Shown: positions 10,939 through 29,129, counted from the first letter of the stretch. The stretch is DNA of 64,000 nt from Mycobacterium botniense (GCF_010723305.1 NZ_BLKW01000004.1:434001-498000), one strand, 5' to 3'. Notes: generated by a model not told the origin, from the letters alone. Translations and numbers: made by a program.

Positions 10939-11689
10939 GACCATCCCGTTGGCTGACGCCCATATCGAGGTGGGCGAGCACCATACCGCAACGTGGTTGG
11001 GGATGACCGTCAACACCGACACGGTGCTGTCTACCGCGATCGCAGCGGTGATCGTCATCGCGCTGGCTTTCTTTCTGCGCGCCAAAGTCACCTCGACCGA
11101 CGTGCCCAGTGGTGTGCAGTTGTTTTTTGAGGCCGTCACCATCCAGATGCGCAACCAGATCGAGAGCACCATCGGTATGCGGATCGCCCCGTTCGTGCTG
11201 CCGCTGGCGGTGACGATCTTCGTGTTCATCCTGATTTCCAACTGGCTGGCCGTGCTGCCGCTGCAATACACCGATGCGGCAGGGCAAACCAGCGAATTAC
11301 TCAAACCGGCGGCGGCCGACATCAACTACGTGCTGGCGCTGGCTCTGTTCGTGTTCGTCTGCTACCACCTGGCCGGCATCTGGCGCCGCGGCATTCTGGG
11401 ACACCCGGTCAAACTGCTCAAGGGGCATGTTGCGGCCCTGGCACCGATCAACGTTGTCGAAGAAGTCGCAAAGCCGATCTCACTGTCGCTCCGACTCTTC
11501 GGCAACATCTTCGCCGGGGGCATCATGGTGGCCCTCATTGCCCTGTTCCCGCCGTATATCCTGTGGGCGCCCAATGCGGTGTGGAAGGCGTTCGACTTGT
11601 TCGTCGGCTTCATTCAGGCATTCATTTTCGCGTTGTTGACGATTTTGTACTTTGCTCAGTCGATGGAACTGGAAGAGGAACACGGGTAG
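10931..11689 (+). CDS. atpB: ATP synthase subunit a (Fo)
   Basis: Proton-channel stator subunit of F1Fo ATP synthase. The 252-residue membrane protein has the conserved helix-5 motif [14 protein letters not shown] with the essential Arg, and a C-terminal helix ending [20 protein letters not shown]. The start is ATG 10931 because a near-perfect Shine-Dalgarno, GGAAAGGAGG (10911-10920), stands 10 bases upstream and the N-terminus (MSETIP...) matches mycobacterial AtpB. It overlaps atpI and is followed by atpE. Confidence 0.97.
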   Translation: MSETIPLADAHIEVGEHHTATWLGMTVNTDTVLSTAIAAVIVIALAFFLRAKVTSTDVPSGVQLFFEAVTIQMRNQIESTIGMRIAPFVLPLAVTIFVFILISNWLAVLPLQYTDAAGQTSELLKPAAADINYVLALALFVFVCYHLAGIWRRGILGHPVKLLKGHVAALAPINVVEEVAKPISLSLRLFGNIFAGGIMVALIALFPPYILWAPNAVWKAFDLFVGFIQAFIFALLTILYFAQSMELEEEHG

Positions 11690-11727
11690 CACGGCCAGCG
11701 GCCGCGGCATCACAACAGAACTGGTAG

Positions 11728-12003
<276 letters not shown>

Positions 12004-12009
12004 TCCGCG

Positions 12010-12552
12010 GTGAGGGGTGAGGTGAGCGCTAGCGTTCTGGCCGGCGGCCAGACGGCGGGGGAAGGAGGAAGCAGCAACTTCCTCATCCCCAACGGCACTT
12101 TCTTCGTTGTGCTGATTATTTTTTTGATTGTGCTCGGTGTGATCGGCACCTTCGTCGTGCCGCCGATCATGAAAGTGCTGCGGGAACGCGAGAATATGGT
12201 CACCAAGACCATCGAGGACAACAGAAATGCAGCTCAACAGTTCGCCGCTGCCCAAGCCGACTACGAAAAGGCGATGGCTGAAGCCCGGCTCCAGGCGTCG
12301 GCCATCCGTGACGATGCTCGCGCCGACGGGCGCAAGGTCATCGAAGACATGCGCGCCCGAGCTGAGGAGGAGGTGGCGTCGACGTTGAACAACGCCAGCG
12401 AGCAATTGAAGCGAGAAGGTGACGTGGTGGCAACGGATCTGCGTGCGAGGGTAGAGGCCATGTCGACGGTTCTGGCCAGCCGGATCCTCGGGGTCGACAT
12501 CAGCGCCACCTCAACCGCGGCGGCGCCGACGGTTAGGGTATCCGGGCGGTAG
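12010..12552 (+). CDS. atpF: ATP synthase subunit b (Fo stator)
   Basis: Peripheral-stalk subunit. It has one transmembrane helix ([21 protein letters not shown], residues ~30-50) followed by a long charged, Ala-rich coiled coil ([18 protein letters not shown]...). It is about 180 residues long. The start is either GTG 12010 or GTG 12022; neither has a clear ribosome-binding site, and 12010 gives the length closest to other mycobacterial AtpF. It pairs with the second b-like helix at the N-terminus of the downstream b-delta fusion. Confidence 0.94.
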   Translation: MRGEVSASVLAGGQTAGEGGSSNFLIPNGTFFVVLIIFLIVLGVIGTFVVPPIMKVLRERENMVTKTIEDNRNAAQQFAAAQADYEKAMAEARLQASAIRDDARADGRKVIEDMRARAEEEVASTLNNASEQLKREGDVVATDLRARVEAMSTVLASRILGVDISATSTAAAPTVRVSGR

Positions 12553-12558
12553 CGACGA

Positions 12559-13899
12559 ATGTCGACATTCCTCGGGCAGTTGGTCGGGTTCGCGGTCATC
12601 GTGTTCCTCGTATGGCGTTACGCGGTACCGCCGGTGCGGGAGCTGATGACGGCACGGCAGAACGCGGTGCGCCAGGAATTGAACGAGGCCGCTGCCGCCG
12701 CGGAGCGGCTGACCGAAGCGCGCCAGGCGCATACCAAGGCTCTCGAGGAAGCCAAGGTGGAGGCGCAGCGATTAGTCGAGGAGGCCCGCGTCGACGCCGA
12801 ACGCATCGTCGAACAGCTGCGGGCCCAGGCTGACCACGAAGTGGAGCGGATCAAGGTTCAGGGCAGCAAACAGGTCGAGTTGCTGCGCGCCCAGTTGATC
12901 CGCCAGCTGCGGCACGATCTGGGTCACGAATCTGTGCGCCGGGCGGGCGAACTGGTGCGGGACCACGTCACCGACCCGGCACAGCGGTCCGCGACTGTCG
13001 ATCGCTTTCTGGATGAGCTCGAGGCCATGGCGCCGTCCGAGGCGGGTGTCGACCACCCCGTGTTGGCGAAGATGCGTGCAGCCAGTCGTCAAGCGCTGAT
13101 CACCGTCGTGCAGCAATTCGACGAATTGGCCGGTACCCTTGACAACCAGCAGCTGTCCACGCTCGCTGGCGAGTTGGCGTCGCTGGCCGGGCTCTTGGAC
13201 CGCGAAGTCACTCTGACGCGCTATCTCACCGCACCGACCGACGATTCGGGGCCCAAGGTTCAGCTGATCGAGCGGTTGGTGTCCGGAAGAGTTGGCGCGC
13301 CGACGCTTGACGTGCTGAGAGCTGCTGTGTCGGCGCGATGGTCGGCAAACTCGGATTTGGTCGATGCCGTTGAGCACCTGGCGCGGCAAGCGTTGTTAAC
13401 GCGCGCCGAACGGGAGGGTCACGTCGACGAGGTCGAAGACCAGCTATTCCGGTTCTCTCGTATTCTGGACGCCAATCCACGCCTAGCCGTCATGTTGGGT
13501 GACCGCACGGCGCCCGTCGAACGCCGTCTCGGGTTGCTGCACACTGTGCTTGACCGCGCGGCGAGCCCCGTCAACCCGATCGCAGCCGCATTGCTGTCCC
13601 AAGCTGTCGAGCTGTTGCGGGGCCAACCGGCCGAGGAGGCGGTGCTGGGTTTGGCCGAAGCGGCGGTGGCTCGCCGCGGCGAAGTTGTGGCGCACGTCGA
13701 TGCGGCAGCTGAGCTCAGCGAGGCCCAGCACACTCGCCTCACCGAGGTGCTCACCCGGATTTACGGTAATCCGGTGTCGGTGCAGGTGCACATCGACCCA
13801 GCGCTGCTGGGAGGACTGTCGATCTGTGTCGGCGATGAGGTGATCGACGGCACGCTCTCGTCCCGCCTGGCCGTAGCCGAGACCCAGTTGCCCGACTGA
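12559..13899 (+). CDS. atpH: ATP synthase b-delta fusion subunit
   Basis: Peripheral-stalk fusion characteristic of mycobacteria. Residues ~1-25 form a membrane anchor ([22 protein letters not shown]). Residues ~30-165 are a b-type coiled coil. The C-terminal ~270 residues are the delta (OSCP) domain with the conserved end [26 protein letters not shown]. At 446 residues it is full length. It starts ATG 12559, six bases after atpF. Two b-type subunits (this and AtpF) form the stator dimer. Confidence 0.96.
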   Translation: MSTFLGQLVGFAVIVFLVWRYAVPPVRELMTARQNAVRQELNEAAAAAERLTEARQAHTKALEEAKVEAQRLVEEARVDAERIVEQLRAQADHEVERIKVQGSKQVELLRAQLIRQLRHDLGHESVRRAGELVRDHVTDPAQRSATVDRFLDELEAMAPSEAGVDHPVLAKMRAASRQALITVVQQFDELAGTLDNQQLSTLAGELASLAGLLDREVTLTRYLTAPTDDSGPKVQLIERLVSGRVGAPTLDVLRAAVSARWSANSDLVDAVEHLARQALLTRAEREGHVDEVEDQLFRFSRILDANPRLAVMLGDRTAPVERRLGLLHTVLDRAASPVNPIAAALLSQAVELLRGQPAEEAVLGLAEAAVARRGEVVAHVDAAAELSEAQHTRLTEVLTRIYGNPVSVQVHIDPALLGGLSICVGDEVIDGTLSSRLAVAETQLPD

Positions 13900-13942
13900 A
13901 CGCCCATGAACACCTAATTGACAAGCAGGAAGACGAAAAGCG

Positions 13943-15595
13943 ATGGCAGAGTTGACAATCTCCGCTGGTGATATCCAAGGCGCGATCGAGGAATACGTTA
14001 GCTCGTTCACGTCGGAAACCGTCCGTGAGGAGGTGGGTACGGTCGTGGATGCCGGTGACGGCATCGCGCACGTCGAGGGCCTGCCCTCAGTGATGACCCA
14101 GGAACTGCTTGAATTCCCCGGCGGGATCCTCGGAGTCGCGCTCAACCTCGATGAGCACACGGTCGGAGCGGTCATCCTGGGCGACTTCGAGAAGATCGCA
14201 GAAGGCCAGCAGGTCAAGCGAACCGGGGACGTGTTGTCGGTTCCGGTCGGCGAGGGCTTCCTGGGTCGTGTGATCAATCCGCTCGGCCAGCCGATCGACG
14301 GGCGCGGCGACATCGAAGCTGAGACCCGCCGCGCGCTGGAGATCCAGGCTCCCTCGGTGGTGCAGCGTCAGGGCGTCAAGGAGCCGCTGCAAACCGGGAT
14401 CAAGGCCATTGACTCGATGACCCCGATCGGTCGTGGTCAGCGTCAGCTGATCATCGGTGACCGCAAGACCGGCAAGACCGCTGTGTGCGTCGACACCATT
14501 TTGAACCAGCGGAAGAACTGGGAGAGCGGGGATCCCAAACTGCAGGTGCGGTGTGTTTACGTGGCGGTAGGGCAGAAGGGCTCCACGATCGCAGCCGTGC
14601 GCCGCGCATTGGAAGAGGGCGGCGCGATGGATTACACGACCATCGTCGCCGCTCCGGCGTCCGAGTCAGCCGGCTTCAAATGGCTAGCGCCGTACACCGG
14701 TTCAGCGATCGGGCAGCATTGGATGTATCAGGGTAAGCACGTGCTGATCGTTTTTGACGACCTCTCCAAGCAGGCCGAGGCCTACCGAGCGATTTCGTTG
14801 TTGCTGCGGCGCCCGCCCGGCCGCGAAGCTTACCCGGGCGACGTATTTTACCTCCATTCCAGGCTGTTGGAGCGGTGCGCGAAACTGTCGGACGAGCTCG
14901 GTGGCGGCTCGCTGACGGGGCTGCCGATTATCGAGACGAAAGCGAACGACATCTCGGCCTACATCCCAACCAACGTCATTTCGATCACCGATGGTCAGTG
15001 CTTTTTGGAGACCGACCTGTTCAACCAGGGTGTGCGTCCGGCGATCAACGTCGGGGTGTCAGTGTCTCGGGTGGGGGGTAATGCGCAGATCAAAGCCATG
15101 AAGGACGTCGCCGGCTCACTGCGTTTGGATCTGTCGCAGTACCGCGAACTGGAAGCCTTCGCTGCTTTCGCGTCCGACCTGGATGCGACCTCCAAAGCAC
15201 AATTAGAGCGCGGGGCGCGCCTGGTTGAGCTGCTCAAGCAGCCGCAATTTCAGCCGATGCCTGTTGAAGAGCAGGTGGTTTCGATCTTCCTGGGCACCGC
15301 GGGACATCTCGACTCGGTGCCCGTTGAAGACGTCCGGCGCTTCGAGGCCGAGTTTCTCGACCACGTGCGGGTCTCAGAGCAGCAGATTCTGCAAGAGCTC
15401 CGGGAAAGCCAGAAACTCACCGATGAGCTCAGCGACAAGCTCAGCCAGGTGGTCACCGAGTTCAAGAAGGGCTTCGCAACGACGAGCGGCACCTCGGTGG
15501 TTCCGGGCGACGAGCATGTCGCAGCGTTAGACGAAGAAAAACTGGGCAAAGAATCGGTGCAGGTTCGCAAGCCGCCACCGGCGAAGAAGAAGTAG
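13943..15595 (+). CDS. atpA: ATP synthase subunit alpha (F1)
   Basis: Non-catalytic nucleotide-binding subunit of F1. Walker A GDRKTGKT is at residues 172-179, with [17 protein letters not shown] and the catalytic-site Arg region ([11 protein letters not shown]). At 550 residues it carries the mycobacterial C-terminal extension (about the last 35 residues, [17 protein letters not shown] through PPPAKKK). In M. smegmatis this extension restrains ATP hydrolysis (established knowledge). The start is ATG 13943 after a GCAGGAAGAC stretch. Confidence 0.98.
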   Translation: MAELTISAGDIQGAIEEYVSSFTSETVREEVGTVVDAGDGIAHVEGLPSVMTQELLEFPGGILGVALNLDEHTVGAVILGDFEKIAEGQQVKRTGDVLSVPVGEGFLGRVINPLGQPIDGRGDIEAETRRALEIQAPSVVQRQGVKEPLQTGIKAIDSMTPIGRGQRQLIIGDRKTGKTAVCVDTILNQRKNWESGDPKLQVRCVYVAVGQKGSTIAAVRRALEEGGAMDYTTIVAAPASESAGFKWLAPYTGSAIGQHWMYQGKHVLIVFDDLSKQAEAYRAISLLLRRPPGREAYPGDVFYLHSRLLERCAKLSDELGGGSLTGLPIIETKANDISAYIPTNVISITDGQCFLETDLFNQGVRPAINVGVSVSRVGGNAQIKAMKDVAGSLRLDLSQYRELEAFAAFASDLDATSKAQLERGARLVELLKQPQFQPMPVEEQVVSIFLGTAGHLDSVPVEDVRRFEAEFLDHVRVSEQQILQELRESQKLTDELSDKLSQVVTEFKKGFATTSGTSVVPGDEHVAALDEEKLGKESVQVRKPPPAKKK

Positions 15596-15602
15596 TCGAA
15601 GC

Positions 15603-17989
<2,387 letters not shown>

Positions 17990-18053
17990 CGCGGTTACGT
18001 TAGCGTTGGGGATTTCGTGCGGAGTAGCGGGCTGAGTTGAAAGGTGGTGTGAG

Positions 18054-18422
18054 ATGGCTGAAATGGACGTCGACATAGTATCGCCTGATCGGAAGATGTG
18101 GTCAGGTAAAGCGACGTTCATCTTCACCCGCACCACCGTTGGCGAGATCGGAATCATGCCGCGGCATATCCCGCTGGTCGCGCAACTGGTCGAGGATGCG
18201 ATGGTTCGTGTCGAACGTGAGGGCGAAGAGGATCTGCGCATCGCGACGCACGGCGGATACTTGTCGGTGACTGAGCAGGGTGGTGTCAGTATTCTCGCCG
18301 AGTCAGCAGAGTTCGCTTCGGAAATCGACGAGACCACCGCCCGCCACGACGCCCAGTCGGGCGATCCCAGGATCGCCGCACAAGGGCGGGCCAGATTGCG
18401 TGCTCTTGGCCTGCTTGATTAG
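18054..18422 (+). CDS. atpC: ATP synthase subunit epsilon (F1)
   Basis: Regulatory rotor subunit. The N-terminal beta domain ([41 protein letters not shown]) is clear. The C-terminal helical part is short, as in mycobacteria, where it helps block ATP hydrolysis. Length is 122 residues. The start is ATG 18054 after AAAGGTGG. It closes the atp operon, six bases before the next gene. Confidence 0.95.
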   Translation: MAEMDVDIVSPDRKMWSGKATFIFTRTTVGEIGIMPRHIPLVAQLVEDAMVRVEREGEEDLRIATHGGYLSVTEQGGVSILAESAEFASEIDETTARHDAQSGDPRIAAQGRARLRALGLLD

Positions 18423-18427
18423 CGGGG

Positions 18428-18874
18428 ATGGTGAGCGCGCCAATGATGGCCATGGTCGCGCTCACCGCTGTGCTATTCGCTGCGGTCTTCGCGCTGAGTT
18501 ACCGGTTGTGGAAGCTGCGCCGGGGAGGAACTGCAGCGATCATGCGCGACATCCCTGCGGTCGGAGGCCACGGGTGGCGTCATGGAGTGGTCCGTTATCG
18601 CGGTGGCGAAGCGGCGTTCTACCGGCTGTCCAGCGTGCGGTTATGGCCGGATCGACGGCTGAGTAGGAGAGGCATCGAGATTGTCTCGCGGCGATCGCCG
18701 CGGGGCGACGAGTTTGACATCATGACCGACGAGGTCGTTGTCCTGGAAGTGCACGACACCACACAGGACCGCCGTTGGGGTTACGAGATCGCGCTCGACA
18801 GAGGCGCATTGACCGCTTTTCTCTCCTGGTTGGAGTCACGTCCCTCACCGCGGGCACGACGTCGCCAAACGTGA
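18428..18874 (+). CDS. DUF2550 membrane protein (Rv1312 type)
   Basis: 148-residue protein with one N-terminal transmembrane helix (MVALTAVLFAAVFALSY) followed by a basic soluble domain with the family motifs GWRHGVVRYRGGEAAFYRL and LSRRGIEIVSRR. It corresponds to M. tuberculosis Rv1312, always just after atpC; the function is unknown. The six-base spacing to atpC implies cotranscription with ATP synthase. In M. tuberculosis an IS1557 copy (Rv1313c) follows; here none does. Confidence 0.88.
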   Translation: MVSAPMMAMVALTAVLFAAVFALSYRLWKLRRGGTAAIMRDIPAVGGHGWRHGVVRYRGGEAAFYRLSSVRLWPDRRLSRRGIEIVSRRSPRGDEFDIMTDEVVVLEVHDTTQDRRWGYEIALDRGALTAFLSWLESRPSPRARRRQT

Positions 18875-18899
18875 GCCGACGGCACGCATCCCGATGGTG

Positions 18900-19490
18900 T
18901 CAGCGCTCCGGCTCCTCAGCCCTGTGACCGCCGGGCTGCCACAGGACATCGCCGTCGGGGTTTCCGACCCGAGCGAGGATGAACAGCAGATCGGACAGCC
19001 GGTTGAGATACTTTGCTGCCAAGGTATTTACATCCTTCGGGTGAGCTTCTACAGCGGCCCACGCCGAGCGTTCAGCACGACGAGTCACTGTGCGGGCGAC
19101 GTGGAGCAGAGCCGACAGTGGCGAACCGCCTGGCAGTACAAAGGAGTTCAACGCGGGCAGGGCCGCGTTGAACCTGTCGCACCATCCCTCCAGCCGGTCG
19201 ATGTAGGCCTGCGTGATTCGCAGCTGGGGATACTTCGGATTCGCGACGGCCGGAGTCGATAAATCTGCGCCGACGTCGAATAGGTCATTTTGGATCTGTC
19301 GCAGCACATGGGTTATTTGCTGCCCAGGCTTTCCCAGTGCGATTGCAGTGCCAATCGCTGCGTTTGCTTCGTCGCAATCGGCGTACGCCACCAACCTCGC
19401 ATCGTTTTTGGAGACGCGCGAAAAATCGCTCAGTGCGGTGGTGCCGTCGTCGCCGGTGCGGGTATAGATGCGGGTGAGGTGCACTGCCAT
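18900..19490 (-). CDS. Cob(I)alamin adenosyltransferase, PduO type
   Basis: Transfers the adenosyl group of ATP to cob(I)alamin, giving adenosylcobalamin for enzymes such as methylmalonyl-CoA mutase. Motifs are RIYTRTGDDGTTAL (ATP binding), the VARTVTRRAERSAW helix with the conserved arginines, and the C-terminal NRLSDLLFILAR. It is 196 residues, full length, and corresponds to Rv1314c. It is transcribed away from murA, sharing a 59-base intergenic space. The methylmalonyl-CoA epimerase at 34 kb belongs to the pathway that uses this cofactor. Confidence 0.93.
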   Translation of the reverse strand: MAVHLTRIYTRTGDDGTTALSDFSRVSKNDARLVAYADCDEANAAIGTAIALGKPGQQITHVLRQIQNDLFDVGADLSTPAVANPKYPQLRITQAYIDRLEGWCDRFNAALPALNSFVLPGGSPLSALLHVARTVTRRAERSAWAAVEAHPKDVNTLAAKYLNRLSDLLFILARVGNPDGDVLWQPGGHRAEEPER

Positions 19491-19549
19491 GTGTCAAACC
19501 CTACCGGGCCGACTGACATCCGGCGATGCCGTTCACTAAACTAACCCGA

Positions 19550-20803
19550 GTGGCTGAGCGTTTCGTGGTGACCGGTGGCAACCGATTGTCAGGTGAGGTT
19601 GCTGTCGGGGGCGCGAAGAACAGCGTGCTCAAGCTGATGGCCGCAGCGCTGTTGGCTGAGGGAACCAGCACGATCACCAACTGCCCCGATATCCTCGACG
19701 TGCCTTTGATGGCGGAAGTACTGCGCGGCCTGGGCGCCAATGTCGAGTTAGCCGGCGACACCGTCCGCATCACATCGCCGGACGAACCCAAGTACGATGC
19801 CGACTTCGCTGCGGTAAGGCAGTTTCGGGCGTCGGTGTGCGTGCTCGGACCGCTAGTCGGGCGGTGCAAGCGGGCCAAGGTTGCGCTGCCGGGAGGAGAC
19901 GCGATCGGATCACGTCCGCTGGATATGCACCAGGCCGGTCTGCGCCAGCTGGGTGCCGAATGTAACATCGAACACGGATGCGTAGTGGCCCAGGCGGATA
20001 GGCTGCACGGCGCGGAGATTCAGCTGGAGTTTCCGTCGGTGGGGGCGACTGAGAACATCCTGATGGCCGCGGTCCTGGCCGAGGGCGTCACCACCATCCA
20101 CAATGCGGCGCGTGAACCGGACGTCGTCGACCTGTGCACGATGCTCAACCAGATGGGTGCACAGGTGGAGGGTGCCGGCTCACCGACCATGACGATCACT
20201 GGTGTGCCGCGCCTCTATCCGACTGAGCATCGAGTGATCGGAGACCGCATCGTGGCCGCCACTTGGGGCATCGCCGCAGCGATGACTCGCGGGGACATCA
20301 CGGTGACCGGCGTCGACCCCGCGCACTTACAGGTGGTGTTGCACAAACTGCACGATGCGGGCGCGACCGTCACGCAGACCGATAACAGCTTCCGGGTGAC
20401 ACAGTATGAGCGCCCGAAGGCTGTCAATGTCGCGACATTGCCATTTCCGGGGTTCCCGACAGACCTCCAACCCATGGCGATCGCGTTGGCCTCGATCGCC
20501 GACGGAACCTCGATGATTACCGAGAACGTGTTCGAAGCGCGCTTCCGATTCGTCGAGGAAATGATCCGGTTGGGCGCCGACGCACGTACCGACGGACACC
20601 ATGCTGTGGTGCGCGGACTGCCGCAACTGTCGAGCGCGCCGGTGTGGTGCTCGGACATCCGCGCGGGCGCTGGTTTGGTACTGGCAGGCTTGGTGGCCGA
20701 CGGTGACACCGAAGTGCACGATGTCTTCCACATTGATCGCGGCTATCCGTTGTTCGTGGAAAACCTTGTCAGTCTCGGGGCCGAGATCGAGCGGTTAGAA
20801 TAA
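19550..20803 (+). CDS. murA: UDP-GlcNAc enolpyruvyl transferase
   Basis: First committed step of peptidoglycan synthesis: adds enolpyruvate from PEP to UDP-GlcNAc in the cytoplasm. The 417-residue protein starts GTG 19550 ([13 protein letters not shown]), the family start; the upstream ATG at 19526 adds eight unconserved residues. GGAKNS near residue 22 and the active-site loop [14 protein letters not shown] are visible. The loop residue that is Cys in E. coli (target of fosfomycin) is Asp117 here, as in other mycobacteria, which explains intrinsic fosfomycin resistance. It lies just ahead of the rRNA operon. Confidence 0.97.
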   Translation: MAERFVVTGGNRLSGEVAVGGAKNSVLKLMAAALLAEGTSTITNCPDILDVPLMAEVLRGLGANVELAGDTVRITSPDEPKYDADFAAVRQFRASVCVLGPLVGRCKRAKVALPGGDAIGSRPLDMHQAGLRQLGAECNIEHGCVVAQADRLHGAEIQLEFPSVGATENILMAAVLAEGVTTIHNAAREPDVVDLCTMLNQMGAQVEGAGSPTMTITGVPRLYPTEHRVIGDRIVAATWGIAAAMTRGDITVTGVDPAHLQVVLHKLHDAGATVTQTDNSFRVTQYERPKAVNVATLPFPGFPTDLQPMAIALASIADGTSMITENVFEARFRFVEEMIRLGADARTDGHHAVVRGLPQLSSAPVWCSDIRAGAGLVLAGLVADGDTEVHDVFHIDRGYPLFVENLVSLGAEIERLE

Positions 20804-20853
20804 AGCTCAGACGTCAACTCCCTTATGCCGCAGTGAACTATAACACATGGGTG

Positions 20854-20882
20854 TTGACGTTTAGCAATGCGCGGAGTACAAT
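20854..20882 (+). promoter_or_regulatory. rRNA operon promoter
   Basis: TTGACG at 20854-20859 and TACAAT at 20877-20882 are spaced by 17 bases, a near-consensus sigma-A promoter, between murA and the 16S gene. Transcription would begin near 20890. Its position matches the main rrn promoter of slow-growing mycobacteria. A second promoter within or after the murA end was not convincingly seen. Confidence 0.8.
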
Positions 20883-20904
20883 GGCAGGGTTGCCCTTCAG
20901 CGGG

Positions 20905-20925
20905 TGTTGTTTGAGAACTCAATAG
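20905..20925 (+). promoter_or_regulatory. rRNA leader antitermination (boxA-like) element
   Basis: The TGTTGTTTGAGAACTCAATAG stretch downstream of the rrn promoter is the conserved mycobacterial rrn leader segment associated with boxA antitermination. The rest of the leader (to 21048) is G/T-rich and contains processing stems; no gene is seen. Confidence 0.6.
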
Positions 20926-21048
20926 TGTGTTTGGTGGTTTGTTTGTTGTTGTTTTTGTGCCGCGCTCTGATGTCCCCGTGTCAGGGTGTGGTGTTTGTGG
21001 TCAGGTATCTCTGATTGGCCTGGGCTCTCTGTTGTGGGGAGTGTTGGG

Positions 21049-25991
<4,943 letters not shown>

Positions 25992-26054
25992 CACACACCA
26001 CAACCACACCCACCAAAACCCACACCCCACCACCACACCAACAACACAAAAAAG

Positions 26055-26170
26055 TTACGGCGGTCCATAGCGGCTGGGAAACGCCCGGACCCATCCCGAA
26101 CCCGGAAGCTAAGCCAGCCAGCGCCGATGATACTACCCACCCCGGGTGGAAAAGTAGGACACCGCCGAAC
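26055..26170 (+). rRNA. rrf: 5S ribosomal RNA
   Basis: TTACGGCGGTCCATAGCGGC to GGACACCGCCGAACA, ~116 nt, with the conserved CCGAACCCGGAAGCTAAG and GATGATACTACCC segments. The 63-base spacer from rrl is almost entirely C and A. Confidence 0.96.
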
Positions 26171-26178
26171 ACCACACA

Positions 26179-26206
26179 ACACCCCCCACAACAACGGGGG
26201 GTGTTT
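26179..26206 (+). terminator. rRNA operon terminator
   Basis: ACACCCCCC (26179-26187) pairs with GGGGGGTGT (26196-26204) around an 8-base loop and is followed by TTT. A classic intrinsic terminator 8 bases after 5S. Confidence 0.85.
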
Positions 26207-26748
26207 ACATGTGGCTAATAAGTTAAACAGCCGCCGGTGCCCAGAGCCCGCAGGCAGCAATTGCAGTGGGAATCCGCCGGCGGGCAATATAAATGGATTA
26301 ACCGTCGCCGAAGCGCTGAATCGTTTAATAGTTATTAGATCCGGGCTTTGGCAGCGCGATCCTGGCAAGTTCTACACAGTAATTTCGGTATCATGAAAAT
26401 CGATTTCCGCATCGAAATTGGTGCGCTCACCGGTGAAATAAGAATGCCACGATCAACGGCGCTGGCACGCATACATCGCCAACACGTGTGACTGGTTCGG
26501 TTCGTGGTTCTGTTATCCGCGAAGTTGCCAGGACAGATCGACACCTGGCCAGGGGCTAAAACAACAGCCAGGCCGTTGTCGGCCAGCACGACCAGCTTGT
26601 GCGCGGCACGCTGAGGTTGTAGGCGTGCGCGACAAGCTTCGTGGCGGCCCCACATCCGCCGATTTGAGGATCGGTCAGCGCCACGCGACCGGCCTCCCCT
26701 CCGCAGAGAGCGGACCCCCGCTGGGCCGATCATGACCAGCGGTGAGCC
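26207..26748. other. Gene-poor, partly AT-rich stretch
   Basis: About 540 bases after the rrn terminator. The first ~250 bases are clearly AT-richer than the rest of the window. An open minus-strand frame at 26335-26733 has no recognised family and switches character along its length; it may be a decayed gene. In M. tuberculosis ogt and alkA occupy this place, and no trace of either is readable here. Confidence 0.5.
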
Positions 26749-28890
26749 TCAGCCGCCGGGACCGCCACCGTTACCGCCCGCACCGCCGCTCCCGCCAGTG
26801 GCGTCGGTGGGTGTCACACCGGGCTGGCCAGACCCGCCGGGTTGGCCGGGTACACCATTACCGCTACCGCCATGACCACCGGCACCGCCGGTTCCGCCAG
26901 TACCTCCGATACCGTCGGCTGCCGTAGCATTGCCACCCGCGCCGCCGGTCCCGCCGGCACCCCCGCTGCCGCCGAATATAGGACCATTGCCACCCGCGCC
27001 GCCGGTCCCGCCCGGCCCGCCATCAGCACCCTGCGTCAGACCGTTACCGCCGACACCGCCGTCACCACCGGTACCGCCGGTACCTGCTGTGCCCTCGGCG
27101 CCAGTTGCATTACCGCCGGCACCGCCAACACCGCCGGCACCGCCAACCACGTTGGTCCCCCCGGGCCCGCCAGTGCCACCGTTACCCCCGTTACCGGCGA
27201 TTCCGCCGTCGCCGGTCTCATTGCCACCAGCACCACCCGCGCCCCCGATACCAGCGGTGACGCTACCGGACCCGCCGTCACCGCCGTTGCCGCCGTTACC
27301 TGCCTCCTGCCCAGCGGTGGGGTTGGCTCCGCCGTCGCCGCCGTCACCGCCGTTGCCGCCGACAACACCCGAACCCCCGTTGCCGCCGTTGCCGCCGCTG
27401 CCGCCCACTGTTGCGCCAGAGAGGCCATTACCCCCGTTTCCACCGGAGCCCCCGCTGCCGCCATCACCGTCGGCCCCGGTATGCCCGTTGGCACCGGCAC
27501 TGCCGCCGGGGCCGCCTGCGGCACCACCCTCACCACCGGCACCGCCGGTCCCGGCGTTGCCGCCGTTGCCGCCGTTGCCGCCGTCGCCGCCGAAGTTGTT
27601 GGTGGCATAGCCGAGACCGCCTGCGCCGCCGGCGCCCCCGGTCCCGCCGGTACCACCGTCGCCGGCTGTACCGCCGTTCCCGCCGGCCCCAGTGTGACCA
27701 AATATGCCGCCGACTCCACCGGCACCACCGGTACCGCCGTTGCCGCCGACACCGCCGACACCACCAAGACCGCCGGCGCCACCGGTACCGCCGTTGCCGC
27801 CGCCGGCCCCGCCGTCAGGAGCAGCATACGGGCCGCCAAGCCCGCCGGTACCCCCGGCGCCGCCGGTGCCGCCGGTGCCGCCCAAGCCGCCGCTGCCGCC
27901 CGCGCCTCCGGCGCCGCCGTCGCCGATAAATGAGCCGCCGGCACCCCCGGCACCCCCGGCGCCCCCGGCCCCGCCGGCGCCTCCGGCGCCACCAGCACCG
28001 CCGGCATCACCGAGACCGCCAGTACCCTGGTCAACGTTGGGGTCGCCGGGCGTTCCCGTCATCCCATTGGTGCCCGCCGCACCCTGGGCCCCGGTGGCAC
28101 CGGCCCCGCCGTCACCACCGGCACCACCGTTACCGAACAGGATCGCCGACCCCCCGTCACCCCCGGCACCGCCGGTACCACCGGGGGTGGTGGCCGCCCC
28201 GCCGGCGCCGCCGTCACCGCCGTTGCCCAGCAGCAGCCCGCCGTTCCCGCCGGCGCCGCCCGGATCACCGGGGGCGCCGGCGCCACCTGCGCCGCCGTCG
28301 CCGATCAATCCCGCCGAACCCCCGACTCCGCCCACACCCCCATCAACACTGGGCGTCCCGGTGGCCCCGGTGCCCCCATTACCAATCAAAAACCCCCCGT
28401 CGCTTAAGTTGCCGAACAGCCCGGAACTGCCCAACACCGAATCATTGGTTCCGGTGAAATCATTCATCCCGTTACCAATCAGCTCCCGCCCGAACAAAAA
28501 CAATGTCGGCGCATTAATCACCGGATCAACCACCTGGCCGAACGGGCTGCTAATCCACGCCTGAGCGGTTCCATTTATGGCGGCATCCACATCGGCAACC
28601 ACCCCCACCAGCACCGAGTCCAGCATACTCAACGGATCAGCTCCGGCTATCGCAGCCGCATCGGCCACATTAGCCGACCCCGCAGCCGCCGGACCCGCGT
28701 CAATGACACCCAGCAATGGATTGATAATTGGATCAAGAATCGTGTCGAGTACATCAGCGCGTGCCCCTGGTGCCCACACCGCGGTGCCCAATACGCTTGC
28801 CGCAGCACCCAAACCCACTACCCGGGCCGCACCCATTCCCGGCCGCGCCGACCCACCCCGACCCCGCCTGTTCCGCGATTTTCGAGCCAT
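26749..28890 (-). CDS. Secreted PGRS-type glycine-rich protein without a PE domain
   Basis: 713 residues. Residues 1-45 look like a Sec signal peptide: a basic start ([13 protein letters not shown]), a hydrophobic stretch ([17 protein letters not shown]) and cleavage after ARA45. Residues ~46-120 are a linker ([19 protein letters not shown]...). At about 130-160 comes a segment like the GRPLIGNG motif of PE_PGRS proteins ([14 protein letters not shown]). The remainder is more than 500 residues of GGxGG/GNGG repeats typical of PGRS domains, ending at the stop. No PE domain precedes it, so export is probably by Sec rather than type VII secretion; location and function are unknown. The Pro-rich open frames on the opposite strand are shadows. 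Confidence 0.8.
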   Translation of the reverse strand: MARKSRNRRGRGGSARPGMGAARVVGLGAAASVLGTAVWAPGARADVLDTILDPIINPLLGVIDAGPAAAGSANVADAAAIAGADPLSMLDSVLVGVVADVDAAINGTAQAWISSPFGQVVDPVINAPTLFLFGRELIGNGMNDFTGTNDSVLGSSGLFGNLSDGGFLIGNGGTGATGTPSVDGGVGGVGGSAGLIGDGGAGGAGAPGDPGGAGGNGGLLLGNGGDGGAGGAATTPGGTGGAGGDGGSAILFGNGGAGGDGGAGATGAQGAAGTNGMTGTPGDPNVDQGTGGLGDAGGAGGAGGAGGAGGAGGAGGAGGSFIGDGGAGGAGGSGGLGGTGGTGGAGGTGGLGGPYAAPDGGAGGGNGGTGGAGGLGGVGGVGGNGGTGGAGGVGGIFGHTGAGGNGGTAGDGGTGGTGGAGGAGGLGYATNNFGGDGGNGGNGGNAGTGGAGGEGGAAGGPGGSAGANGHTGADGDGGSGGSGGNGGNGLSGATVGGSGGNGGNGGSGVVGGNGGDGGDGGANPTAGQEAGNGGNGGDGGSGSVTAGIGGAGGAGGNETGDGGIAGNGGNGGTGGPGGTNVVGGAGGVGGAGGNATGAEGTAGTGGTGGDGGVGGNGLTQGADGGPGGTGGAGGNGPIFGGSGGAGGTGGAGGNATAADGIGGTGGTGGAGGHGGSGNGVPGQPGGSGQPGVTPTDATGGSGGAGGNGGGPGG

Positions 28891-29129
28891 CCCGACACCC
28901 GCCTCTCCCGGCCCTCAACCCTGAGCCGTGACTGAGAATGGGCTAAGTTTATCCCAAGTTGTCTTTATGTCAATAAAGATCACTAACCGAAGACACTGTG
29001 CGGAACTCGGCAGAAGCGGCGGTTAGCAAACCTCTGTTCAGTTCAGACATTTCGCCAACGGGTATTCGCCCGAATGCGGTCACTCATGGCTATGGTTTGC
29101 GTTTGACTTTGCCGCAGAGAAGGCGCCGA
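28891..29129. other. Intergenic region between PGRS gene and IS element
   Basis: About 240 bases, moderately AT-rich around 28945-28990. It must hold the promoter of the minus-strand PGRS gene. No open frame or repeat with support. Confidence 0.5.

Noticed and set aside
26335-26733. Minus-strand frame of 132 residues after the rRNA operon
   Set aside because: No recognised family, changing composition along its length and no good ribosome site; treated as possible decay rather than a gene.
26930-28564. Long plus-strand open frames rich in Pro, Arg or Ala opposite the PGRS gene
   Set aside because: They are the antisense of GC-rich glycine repeats; composition is fully explained by the minus-strand PGRS frame, which has a start, signal peptide and family motifs.
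26749-28890. The PGRS repeats as a CRISPR or satellite array
   Set aside because: The repeats are degenerate, codon-phased (GGx) and in an open frame; there are no constant repeats separated by unique spacers.
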